A stretch of DNA of 64,000 nt from NCBI GenBank assembly GCA_963580455.1, contig OY756967.1:23916022-23980021 (forward strand). The letters are read 5' to 3'. Of the stretch, positions 25,001 to 32,383 are shown piece after piece. Both the position numbers and the translations under genes were made by a program. The notes beneath the pieces were generated by a model that did not search any database, was not told where the DNA came from, and worked only from the letters and a program-made list of their open reading frames with translations. How positions within the stretch are numbered: position 1 is the stretch's first letter; every line of letters starts with the position of its first letter. Source of the DNA: Euonymus europaeus. Its lineage: Eukaryota > Streptophyta > Magnoliopsida > Celastrales > Celastraceae.

Positions 25001-25542
25001 CATGCTTCACCAGTTCACCCTCCACCAATTAGTGAAGTTTAGCTCCATCAATATAGCAACAAACAAATACTGCTAGTATTCAATGGAGCCTCAAAAGCCA
25101 TGTAAGAACTCTCACATCGGTAGATGTGGGAGGTTTAATGCACTTAATAAGTGTTAGGCTCTCCCTCACACAATAACAAGGTATTTTTCAATGCTTGATG
25201 AGTTGAGTGTAGCCCACTTGCCAACCTTAGAAGAAACAAAGCCGTACAAGTCCGATGAAACTTCAAAGGCAAACCCTAAACATCAACAGGCCACATATAT
25301 TCCCACGATATCGAAAAGATTGAAGGTGCGAAATGTACATGTAGAGATACGAAGCCAAATTCGCCGCAGGAAATTTTAATTTCATTGAAAAAGGGGGGGG
25401 AACTCACAAGGATGAAATCAGGGAGCGAGCTGATGGGGTTGGTGCGCTCTACGGTTGAAATAGGCTCCACACGGAGGTGACCACTGTAGCCGGAGAAACC
25501 AACCCGGAAAGAAAGTTCGTTTCCGGCCTTGACTCGATCCAT
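7082..25542 (-). CDS. SKI2: Ski2-type DExH-box RNA helicase of the cytoplasmic exosome (SKI complex)
   Basis: Exons, 5' to 3': 25542-25408, 24239-23991, 23844-23584, 23438-23370, 23136-23058, (microexon 23013-23000), 22810-22607, 22500-22393, 22211-22110, 21892-21692, 21533-21423, 20930-20863, 20718-20328, 19575-19420, 19341-19231, 19037-18984, 18130-17873, 16551-16439, 15627-15474, 9138-8673, 8303-8089, 7986-7748, 7498-7372, 7294-7082. Phases agree throughout and give about 1365 residues, close to Arabidopsis SKI2 (At3g46960). Motif I (AAHTSAGKT) lies near residue 386, DEVH at 478-481, LLSAT just after, [12 protein letters not shown] in the second RecA domain, then the arch and the C-terminal DSHCT domain (ending [10 protein letters not shown]). 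The family unwinds mRNA and feeds it to the 3'-5' exosome in the cytosol with SKI3 and SKI8. Intron 18 carries a full LINE. The 14-nt microexon is inferred from phase. Confidence 0.93.
9467..9483. repeat. LINE target-site duplication, copy at the 3' end
   Basis: The 17-bp sequence ccatctttgcaccctag recurs identically at 15175-15191. It borders the short poly(A) end (T run on this strand) of the LINE. Confidence 0.93.
9528..13193 (-). CDS. LINE ORF2: APE-type endonuclease and reverse transcriptase
   Basis: The single open frame encodes 1221 residues. An APE-like endonuclease occupies about 1-235: SWNIRGLNG, the catalytic Glu in LQETK (38), GDFN (143-146) and SDHWP (226-230). The reverse transcriptase spans about 455-760, with KLDMEKAYD (582-590), [13 protein letters not shown] and FADDTLFF (691-698). 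A zf-RVT module follows near the C-terminus ([18 protein letters not shown]). Motifs look intact and there is no RNase H domain, as in many plant L1 elements. The protein nicks target DNA and primes reverse transcription from the nick. The start ATG overlaps the end of ORF1 by 10 nt. Confidence 0.95.
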   Translation of the reverse strand: MSIKIVSWNIRGLNGSGKKSVVKCMLRRWNPGLVCLQETKLASCSGIDVDRIWGKRDVDFLSKPASGYAGGVLFMWDKSMFNVVDSRIGVFSVSMEVVNIQDGNRWVCTGVYGPTKQEEKQECWQEIIAVKLWKVGVPWVVCGDFNEVLQGSERFNGGGDDRSMEAFRDLVFSLSLRDLPLVGGKYTWSNLRTDPSFSRLDRFLISDEWGDLYSDIVQKLLERPTSDHWPIMMEVGRLSWGPLPFRFEKVWLKEDGFKERVEEWWKEGVTSGYASFVFLEKLKNVKSHLKQWKTFSLGNMRKTITELLSKIEKLDDEEERGALTDAGREVRSLLRQDVESMMEKEEVGWRQRSRELWLKEGDRNTAFFHKAASARRSSNRISKIQINGEVVEDPLEIENGISAFYQSLFVEREAWRPGVEGLHFRVIGEEDVDMLEGPFVEEEIKEAVWSCEGDKAPGPDGFCLAFYKECWDIIKDDLFRVFAEFYGSGEFVGAINASFITLIPKKHGSFDIRDFRPISLIGSVYKIVAKVLSRRLRGVVDKVVGESQNAFVRGRQILDGALIANEVVEEFVREKKSGVVCKLDMEKAYDHVSWKGILHIMEQMGFGVKWRRWIEKCISSPSLSVLVNGKATKFFKPSRGIRQGDPLSPLLFILLMEVLSAMFKRGEEVGLIEGVKCGRVGEEVTMSHLLFADDTLFFGRASKQNMLGLRSILLCFEAVMGLKVNLSKSEMMVLGVGVDVDILARIMGCKVMTFPNKYLGLPLGDKPRCKEMWETVVRKVEGRLEGWKSKWLSKGGRLTLLKCTLANIPVYQMSLFRMPVGVANRIEGLQKRFLWGNFDGHHKYHLVSWDVVQRQICHGGLGIKSLVLFNKSLLGKWMWRFATEDDRLWRKIIVAKYGIQMDGWSSNMVRRTAIGGLWKEIRKEWDDWSQFSGFRVGDGRKLSFWKDRWHGIGRLKDYFPSMFLRASNANVKINEVRRVVGGQLVWDIKFIRDVHDWELGEVFNFYNLLYAIPDNGRGDRADAIVWNVEASGTFTVQSYFKALQQRSELECTFFQPWKCIWKVGAPLKVAFFVWEAASHKILTVDNLQRRGQVMVNRCSLCKMSQESVDHLFLHCDWTCHLWFMIRRVLGIQWVSAGNFEHELMAFSFFGSSKRNKLFPLFPIVTCWIVWLERNRRVFEGRERSSQAIQSSWFTTLYLWAMGTAESDCNAKTFVLERCNLL
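13184..14980 (-). CDS. LINE ORF1 protein
   Basis: The open frame encodes 598 residues directly upstream of ORF2. The N-terminal part (about 1-140) contains [17 protein letters not shown] and later [21 protein letters not shown] have seen this layout in other plant LINE ORF1 proteins but cannot give it a firm domain name. The middle is basic and low in order. A CPGCG motif is present (about residue 215), but no canonical CCHC knuckle is visible. By analogy with L1 elements it should bind the element's RNA. Its stop lies inside the first codons of ORF2 (ATGTCAATAA). Confidence 0.82.
   Translation of the reverse strand: MFVDSVSRRFVAIERKSFDIVLEGECEDIIRVTENGRGRRRSMFFSIADAIIMSRSMRMIWGRNGRGVLFEKWRSKDRTFVLQQKQNSSGRMWVLMEVNDGGERLIIFPEGRGGSGWRQVMEAVEELCKLVGGDISDRYEKRSEEKKGVPVRRITSKTQSYAQVLDSSRLNRQKMEGDRKTINDECSGGDSMNIQWERRVLAESVELKIILGPCPGCGKLQNPRLVGGDVTVSSTDGVLLEKESKEPVARTDRGRDRRKVGGARDVCNLGARDEEKYCRGYKGGRTSDQNSNFKKSFAVTQVRRGQTLHSGTQMQVTAHMQHNGLKGPAIIQQKTLLSATGEIMGRKATESKRQMRWRPVGGPSIKEVTEAEVRERCKVKLSCGRTLKGKEKMSVAEKDDSRSSSDAFECESMDRIGGWLSDNQAFSEGESSVSKALVVHGSDVGLVYRGVQDYGEEMGCIEGTRKELLDDFEPEPLAVVLHDGDSDFSESADRVVTERQASKWVLKNINSIRKSMGVGLGEMESRVMALFDDLDRMRRMELEKKNSQCSAVKKKRCGDKNRELKRLEFGINYERYSANSGEASNGAEEAGNGLFICQ
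15027..15079. repeat. 33-bp spaced direct repeat in the LINE 5' region
   Basis: The 20-bp word caatgggctcgattctccac occurs at 15027-15046 and again at 15060-15079. It lies in the untranslated leader upstream of LINE ORF1. Repeated units at LINE 5' ends often belong to the internal promoter; that role here is inference. Confidence 0.75.
15175..15191. repeat. LINE target-site duplication, copy at the 5' end
   Basis: This is an identical copy of the 17-bp word at 9467-9483 and marks the 5' junction of the LINE. Confidence 0.93.
19635..19782. repeat. Tandem duplication inside a SKI2 intron
   Basis: Two near-identical units share ttagaatcat, attagactcc/cttagactcc and agcagcagtcatcta, at about 19655-19695 and 19738-19775. 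The unit is about 85 bp and lies between exon 12 and exon 13 of SKI2. It appears to be a simple local duplication. Confidence 0.7.
23000..23013 (-). other. SKI2: Candidate 14-nt microexon of SKI2
   Basis: Exon 5 ends in phase 1, whereas the next clear exon (22810) starts in phase 0, so joining them directly breaks the frame. A 14-nt segment preceded by gaacag and followed by gtaaag restores the phase exactly and adds five residues. This is inferred from phase and splice motifs only. The alternatives are an unusual splice site or an indel in this copy. Confidence 0.45.
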
Positions 25543-25732
25543 TCGCTCTTTTTGTCAAGAAATTGAAATTGAGCATTCGATTTTCTTGCCGTCTGGAAAT
25601 TTGGGGTATTTCGCGGGTTTTAACTTTTAAGTTTGAGAGAGATGCAAGGAACCTGCGTTTTATTTTGGGATGAACCAGTAAGTACAGCGTTTGGAAATAA
25701 TAACGGCAACCACGATCATCCATGTTAATCAA

Positions 25733-27185
25733 TCTTTCTCATATGAGGGATCCCGCACACCATCTTTCGTGCGGGATCCCTCTCCAGACCGTCAGATTAA
25801 TCCGACGGTCTGGCAACATACTTTTTAAAAATAAAAATAAAAAAACTCACCCCATTTTTCATCTCTTAGTTCCCGACCCAAAACCACCCCGCCCTTCTCC
25901 AAGCAAATCGTGGCGCCAATCTCGATCTCGTATTCTTTATTCGCAGCCAATCTTCTTCTCGAGCCGCTTGTCATCTTCTTGGAGACCTTTACTCGATCTC
26001 TTCTCCTTGGAGTTCGCTGGCACCTCATAAGTTTGAAATTTGGGTCAGATCTTCTACTTCAAGTTTGAACATCTTGAAGTTATGCAGAAAGAATTTGGCT
26101 TGTAGTAGTTGTTGCAATATTACGTATGTTGGTTCCATTTGGAAATTATGTAATTAGATCTAATTTAACATCTTGAAGTTATGCAGAAGGAAATTGACTT
26201 ATGGTATTTATTGCAATGGATTAGTCTAATGAAAAAACTTAATCAGTTTTGCTTGTGTCAACAAGCTTCCCTGCTTCACTTGTAGAGCCCAGAACTTTGT
26301 GATGTGGATGAGTAATGCTGGTGGATTTTACTAAATATTATGTGTGGCAAATAGACTTAAAAGGCAAAAAGCTTGCACTAAAAACTGAATATACATTATT
26401 GTCACAATACTTGCATTGATTTAATACACAATAGAAGAGAAACCACAAAATGTTGATCTACATTCCAAGACCCAATCTCTGCAATACAAACACAAAGCCA
26501 ATCTATGCAATAACAAGACAAAGCCAATCTACATTCCAAGACCCTCCAAACCAATCCCTGCAATACAAACACAAAGCCAATCTACATTCCCTCCCCCACC
26601 AAACCAATCTCTGCTTTCTTCCCTGTGCAACTCACTTTCTTTATCGAACAATCTCCACGTATCCACTCACTGCTAATATGCTTTATTTTATGTTCAGTTC
26701 CACTAATTTCGCATCTATTAAATCATAAATTAACACACAAAGTTATACGCAATTTTTCTTCAAATACAGGCTCAATCATCGGGCCTTGAGGCAGTTGCCC
26801 CGCCGCCTACTCTTCCTCTATAATCGACGGCAAATCCGCGGCAGAAAGAACAGTACCAAACGGAGAATCTTTCTGGTCGGAGAAGACAGAGAGAAGTCGG
26901 AGAAATCTTCGTCGACTTGTTCGAGGTCCTTCCTCTTAAGCTTCATAGGTATATACCCAGTAACCGATTGATCTCGCCCTATAGTTTCTTTACTTACTGA
27001 TCGGAGATCGGAGAGGAGGGCTTAGAGGGGGGTTCTTGACAATACCAGATGGGGATGGTTCTGGGTCGGGAGATGAGAGATGAGAGATGAGGGTGGGTTT
27101 ATTTTTTTTTAAAAAAAATATATGTTGGTAATGGAGAGGGATCCCGCACCAAAGATGGTGTGCGGGATCCCTCATATGAGAAAGA
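25733..27185. mobile_element. Non-autonomous foldback-like DNA element with long inverted repeats
   Basis: The ends match as inverted repeats: the first 52 bp (tctttctcatatgag...) differ from the reverse complement of the last 52 bp at one position. Weaker similarity extends to about 160 bp, including the shared gttcccgaccca-like block. Each terminus is itself a hairpin with a 13-bp stem (agggatcccgcac / gtgcgggatccct). The left arm has an extra palindrome (ccagaccgtc...gacggtctgg, about 25783-25812) missing from the right arm. No transposase frame is present. The inside contains a tandem repeat and GC-richer stretches that could be captured gene pieces. I found no convincing TSD, so the superfamily is open (MULE-like or foldback). 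Confidence 0.7.
26450..26625. repeat. Imperfect tandem repeat inside the foldback-like element
   Basis: Units containing caaagccaatctacattcc, accaatctctgc and aatacaaacaca recur about three times at 50-75-bp spacing. The repeat is non-coding and C/A-rich. Confidence 0.65.
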
Positions 27186-27612
27186 CTGCCATATTAATAG
27201 CCCATTAAATTTTAAAATTAAGTTTCATATTTATTTCACAAAACACAATTTTTAATATAATCAAATAAATATAACACATATTCTAATAATGTCATATTAG
27301 GAAATATATATTTCAGTACAATCTCATTAATCAATCCATTAACATTCATTTCTTTCAATATTTCCTCACTAAAATTAATTGTGGATCCTATCTCTATTAC
27401 TTAAAAGTCAAGCCACATACTTATACATATCAATAAAATACATTTTTCAATACAATCATATCAACAAAACATATTTTTCAATACAATCACATCAGTAATT
27501 AATGACCCAACAATTTACACATCATTGTAATTGTCCAACGTCCGTGGGCTCAGTTGGTTCCAAAATAGGGCTTTCTTTTTATATTTGCTTCGCCTTGGGG
27601 CTTGGGACCAAG
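27186..27612. other. AT-rich intergenic DNA
   Basis: This stretch holds A/T-rich words such as tcaatacaatcatatcaacaaaac that also occur in the MITE at 59246-59543. It may be a remnant of the same repeat family. No gene is seen. Confidence 0.4.
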
Positions 27613-28086
27613 GTTATCAAAACTGGACCGGATCGGCCGATCGGATCGGTTGAACCGGTTACTGGCCATGTAACCGACCCGGTTACACCCATAAGAATCG
27701 GAGAGTTTTTGAACCAGTCATTTTTTTAGAACCGGTATCGAACGGTAGAACCGGTAAATTTTAATTACAAAACTATTGCTCTTGGCAGGTTTTGAACACA
27801 AGACCTCTTAGTGCTAAGACAAAGATCTTACCACTAGGTTATGACACATTTTTTGTTAAAGTTAGACATGTAAAATTAATATATTGTATTTTTGTAAAAT
27901 ATTTTTACACATTATTGAATACTAAACATTTTTTATTTTGCATTAAATAATTATCTATATCATATAAATATATATTTTATTTTATTTTATTAAATCCGGT
28001 TTGAACCGATTTGAACCCCGGTTAAACCTTTAAACCTTAAACCGAAGAATTTTCCGGTTCGATGACCGATCCGGTTTTCAAAACGT
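27613..28086. mobile_element. MITE-like element with GC-rich inverted termini
   Basis: The left end (gttatcaaaactggaccgg) and the reverse complement of the right end (cgttttgaaaaccggatcgg) form imperfect inverted repeats that continue as accgg/ccggt-rich sequence. The middle is A/T-rich with no ORF. A tRNA-like segment lies inside. No clean TSD is visible, so the exact ends and superfamily are uncertain. Confidence 0.55.
27785..27848 (-). repeat. tRNA-like segment inside the MITE-like element
   Basis: On the minus strand, a box-A-like motif (taacctagtggtaag) precedes a box-B-like motif (gtgttcaaaacct) with tRNA-like spacing. The arms do not pair into a full cloverleaf. It may be a SINE fragment or an old tRNA-derived piece carried by the element. 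Confidence 0.35.
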
Positions 28087-28716
28087 TGCTTGAGACTTGG
28101 GCGAATGTTTGGTTTCCCAAACCAAAGACCTTCCTTTAAAATTGTGCCCTAGATGACTCTTACGGCCCTACTGCGTTATAAAATATAAGCGAGGGTTTGT
28201 GGGCCCTGCCTGGTCAGCCCTAAACCATTTGGTCCAATGTACTTGGTCCATTGATACAGTTAGATCCGGCCCGCTACTGAAATACAGAAATCCACACAAA
28301 CATGCTCATTGTTTTTTTTATTGGATCCTAACATGCTCACTTGTTATTCATGTTTCTCCCGAGAAAAATAGATGCGCGGTATCTCCGAGTGAATAAATAC
28401 GCGTATAGACACACAAATACAGAGATAGCTGAGATGCCGCATAGATTTTTGCACCTTTAGCAAGAGGCGCAAATTAGGCTTTCTAATTTGCTACGTTGCA
28501 CCTCTCTCGAAACCCAAGCCCAAATATCTCTGGGAAAAAAGCCCAAATCACTCTCCTGAAATTGAAGCCCAACCCATTCTAGAACCACGTCATCGTCATG
28601 TATAGAAGGTCTATTCCGTCTTTTCATTTTTTTTAAAATTTGTTTTTGTTTTTAATTTTGCAAGAAGGTGGACTCCACAAGCGAAAACGTGGCGAAATCT
28701 GGTACCTCTCCACGTC

Positions 28717-28760
28717 CGCTTCTCCAGAAACTTCTTCAGGCTATTTTAAAGAGCTTCCGT
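28717..28760 (+). promoter_or_regulatory. SR45a: Candidate heat-shock element and TATA-like box of SR45a
   Basis: The sequence cttctccagaaacttcttc (28719-28737) contains GAAacTTC, the core of a heat-shock element. A TATA-like tattttaaa follows a few bases later. The leader exon then runs to a donor at about 28881 (gcaaag/gtacgc). Arabidopsis SR45a is known to be induced by heat and high light, which fits; HSF binding is inference. Confidence 0.5.
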
Positions 28761-29485
28761 AACTTAGGAATATTAATTATCCTCAATCTCTGCGAGATCG
28801 AGAGAGCACGGGGGGTATCGGTAGCGCGTTAATTTGGTTCTAATAGTTTCGATTTCAGCGTTTTTTGCGATCATCTGCAAAGGTACGCCATCGAACTTGA
28901 TGTCGTCTGTGAATTTTTCTTCTATTCATGAGGATATCTTGTACTTTTGGAAAAAGATAATAATTGTTCTGGCGTATGTGAATTCTTCGAGTTAGGATCT
29001 TATAATCCTTGAATGATTCTATGATGATGATAGTTTTTCTCTAATCATGGGAATGTTGAGGGATTGAGGTTTTGATTCATAGCGGTTATATTTGTTTCGT
29101 TGTGGTGTTTGGAAGATGGTTATTAATCAACGTGTTTTATGGTTACGTACATAGGTTAGAAATCCTGGTTATGTGTGTTTGTCTATCCTTGAATTGTGTT
29201 GGCATCATTTTTTATTCGGTAGTGTTGCTTGCTGCTTTTAAATTTGGATCTCGTAATTTTGCGTAGTCTGTCGGTTCAGGCCTTCCAATAAGTTTGGTTC
29301 TTTTTGGAATCAGTTTGTTGTTTTTGGTTAGTCTGGACTAAATCATTGTTCAGGCTCGAAATTTTTGGTTTTAATTTAAGGCGTATTATTGAGCTGGTGT
29401 GTCTCTTGCCCAGTCTTGTTTTTTTTTTTTTTTTATGTGGTTAGTGGCTCAGTGCTGATGCATTTTCTGTTTGATGTTGGCACAG

Positions 29486-31577
29486 ATGTACTCGAGAAGC
29501 TCAAGGTAAGCCTTCTTTGAGGGTCATTTGTTTTTTTGGGGTTGGGTGGAATTCTGGCCCCAGCTTCGTTTTTTTCTTTTTTCTTTTTGCAATAATTTGT
29601 TTCCCCTGCTTTCTGTGGTTCTCTAATTATCTAGGTATTCTCGATCTCCTTCTCCATACAAGAGGTACAGTAGGTCTGTGTCTAGGTCTTTGTCAAGAAG
29701 CCGATCAAGGTACTGTCGTTAAGATTAGTGTTGATATGTTGTTGAATAACTATTTCTCTTATTGACTTTCGGGATGCTCATGATACCCTGCTTTTGGGAT
29801 TTGGTTTTGCTGACAGGAGCCCTTCAAGTGATGTGGAAAATCCTGGTAACAATTTGTATGTGACAGGATTATCCCCTCGGATAACAAAGAGAGAACTCGA
29901 GAAGCATTTTGCAAGTGAAGGAAAGGTATAATTGAATGCATTAAAATTTATCTTTGGAGAACTAACACGTGGCAAATTACTTTTAGATAGTCGATTGGTG
30001 TGTAGTGCTGTTCTTTTTTATTTTCTTACTATTTGAAGTTTCATTTTTAGGTGGTGGATGTTCATCTTGTTGTGGATCCATGGACTAGAGAATCTCGTGG
30101 GTTTGGCTTTGTCACCATGGCCACTGTTGTGGAGGCAGATCGTTGCATCAAGTATTTGGACCGTTCTGTTCTTGAAGGCCGTGTAATTATGGTGGAAAAG
30201 GTAATAGTTCTATCTTATGGTTTTGTTGTGATATTCAGCACTCACCTCGTGGCTACTCTGAGATGCCCAAAGTTGTATAAGACTCGTGGACGGTTTGTTA
30301 TTTTTCTGACTTCTGAGTTTGAAAGTTGTATGCTCTTTCCACTTTGAAGTTTTTGTGGCAACAGGTCAGCTGTGTGCAGCAGCTCTTCACCAAACTGCAA
30401 ATCACAACTGAACAAACAAACACATCAACAAGTATCAAACTGTCAGGGTTGTATGCCCTGCACTTACTTTGGCTGTTGGAACTTTTGTTGTTTGTGTTAT
30501 TATTTGCATACTAATCTAGTAATCTTGTATGTTACAATTTTTTATTTTTTTAAAATGTTCGCCCCAAAAATGACAGAAGTTGGAGACCTGTTTCACTTGT
30601 TTTTCTTATATTTTGGCGATTCTGTTCTCATGTGTGAGAATGGTTGCAGGCTAGGAGGCGGAGAGGACGTACTCCTACACCTGGGAAGTACTTGGGACTA
30701 AAAACAGTTCGTGGTAAGATGGTTGACCATGTTATTACTGTCCTATTATACACGCATGCTGATTGAATTTAGTTTTCAATTTTCTCCTTTTACTTCTACT
30801 GTAGCTCATCGCCGGTCCTCAAGCTACTCCCCTCATCGCCGATCTCCTAGCTACTCTCCCTATTGGAGAAGTCAAAGCTTGAGTCGTTCTTCTCGCTATT
30901 CGTCGGATCTTAGTCGGAGTAGATCGCACTCTCCCTATTACAGCCAGCGCAGGTCACATTCCCCTTCTCATAGCCACAGATCATGCTCTCCTTATTACAG
31001 CCGGGACAGGTCATATTCCCCTTCTCATAGCCGCAGATCTTACTCTCCTTATTATGGCCAGCATAGAACCAGCCGCTCACCAGTTCGCAGACGTGGTCGT
31101 CGGTCATGCTCTCCATATGACTCAAGGCGTTATTCTCCAGATGACCGTTACTATAGAAGACGTTATCACTATGATTCAAGGAGCCCCACACGACCTCGGA
31201 GGCAGAGACCCTCAAGGAGGAGCTACTCTGGCACTGGCAGTGTCAGCCCCGGGCCAAGGAGGAGCAACTCTCGCTATGTCAGCCCCAGGTCAAGGAGGAT
31301 CTCAAGGCAGAGCTATTCACGAAGTGTTTCGCCTAGATCAAGGAGGATCTCCAGGAGAAGTTGTTTACACAGTGTTTCGCCTAGTTCAAGGAGGAGCTCG
31401 AGGGGTTATTCTAGAAGCATTTCGCCAAGACAGCGAAAGAGATCTAGTGCAAGTGGCTCTAGAAGAGGACCGTCTAGGAGAAGTTACTCTCGGCATAGTT
31501 ACTCCAGGAGCTGCAGTGCTAGCTCGCAATTTGTGTCGAGATCTGTTACTCCTATGTCAGCGTCGCCTTCATCATGA
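29486..31577 (+). CDS. SR45a: Serine/arginine-rich splicing regulator SR45a-like
   Basis: Coding exons 29486-29505, 29635-29709, 29817-29925, 30051-30200, 30650-30713 and 30805-31577 give 396 residues in consistent phase. There is a short N-terminal RS stretch, one RRM (RNP2 LYVTGLS, RNP1 RGFGFVTM, about residues 44-118), an RRRRGRTPTPGKYLG linker and a long C-terminal RS domain with SPYYS and SPRSRR repeats. This is the RS1-RRM-RS2 layout of plant SR45a (At1g07350), a nuclear factor that links the 5' and 3' splice-site machineries and is stress-induced. A non-coding first exon ends near 28881, leaving a 604-nt intron in the 5' UTR. The RRM-to-linker intron (30201-30649) is the longest coding intron and holds a second acceptor-like caacag at 30361-30366; alternative splicing there, as in Arabidopsis, is inference. 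Confidence 0.9.
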
Positions 31578-32383
31578 ACCTTTTTGGAAGGTCTGCATAT
31601 GTAGTTTCTTGGGCATTGTTTAAGGTATCTAATAAGGGTTTTTGTACTTGGTTAGGAGTGTGTAGTCTACGGCCTTTCTGGTTATCATAAAAGTATTTAT
31701 ATTATTGTTGCCAATGTATGTTTTGCGTTCTGTCATTCTGAAGTGAGGGGGGAGGGGTTAGTTCTTGCACTCCCAACCTCTAGTGATTGGCAGTTAAGGT
31801 GGTAGACAATAGATTTTAAGCAGTAGACCTTATGTGTATTTCTAGTTTGAAGGAGGCTCGCCTGGCTCCTAGTTGGTCTCTGTCCTCTTTATTTATTGAT
31901 GTTTTGGATTTCATTACTATTAAAAAGCTCAGTGTTTCTTGGGAATGGATCTCTGGAATCTCAATTCTGAGGCTCATGGATTAGTGCAAGAAGCTTTCCA
32001 GTAAGCTTTGGCTAATTTATCTAGTCTGAGGTTGTTGTCGTTGGTTTAATTCTCCTTGTATTTTTCTTTGAACTCTTGCTTTGTTTAATGCAGTGTCCTT
32101 CCCTCTCTGGTAAGGATTGCTTCTATCAAAAAGACAAAAAAATCGCTAAGCTTTAGTAAATAATTCGAGTTCATATTAAAGAGGGTAACTTCTGTATTCA
32201 AAACTCATTATCATGCACTTTATGCCCTGTTGATACCAAAAATATATTGTAAACGCTTGTAATTGCAAGCAACATTAAATATGGAATGTATGCACTCAAA
32301 AGACAAAAGACAACTCATGGGAACAACAACAATCTGATACACAAGGGTTCCAATCACAAGTGACTTAATCATGCAGAAACGAA
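31578..32383. other. Convergent intergenic region
   Basis: This contains the 3' UTRs of SR45a (+) and the kinase (-). I see no gene or repeat that can be supported. Confidence 0.55.

Noticed and set aside
25733..27185. Autonomous DNA transposon
   Set aside because: No transposase-like frame exists between the inverted repeats.
31054..31623. Second long ORF overlapping the SR45a RS domain
   Set aside because: It is an off-frame reading of the arginine/serine repeats; the RRM-linked frame explains the exon.
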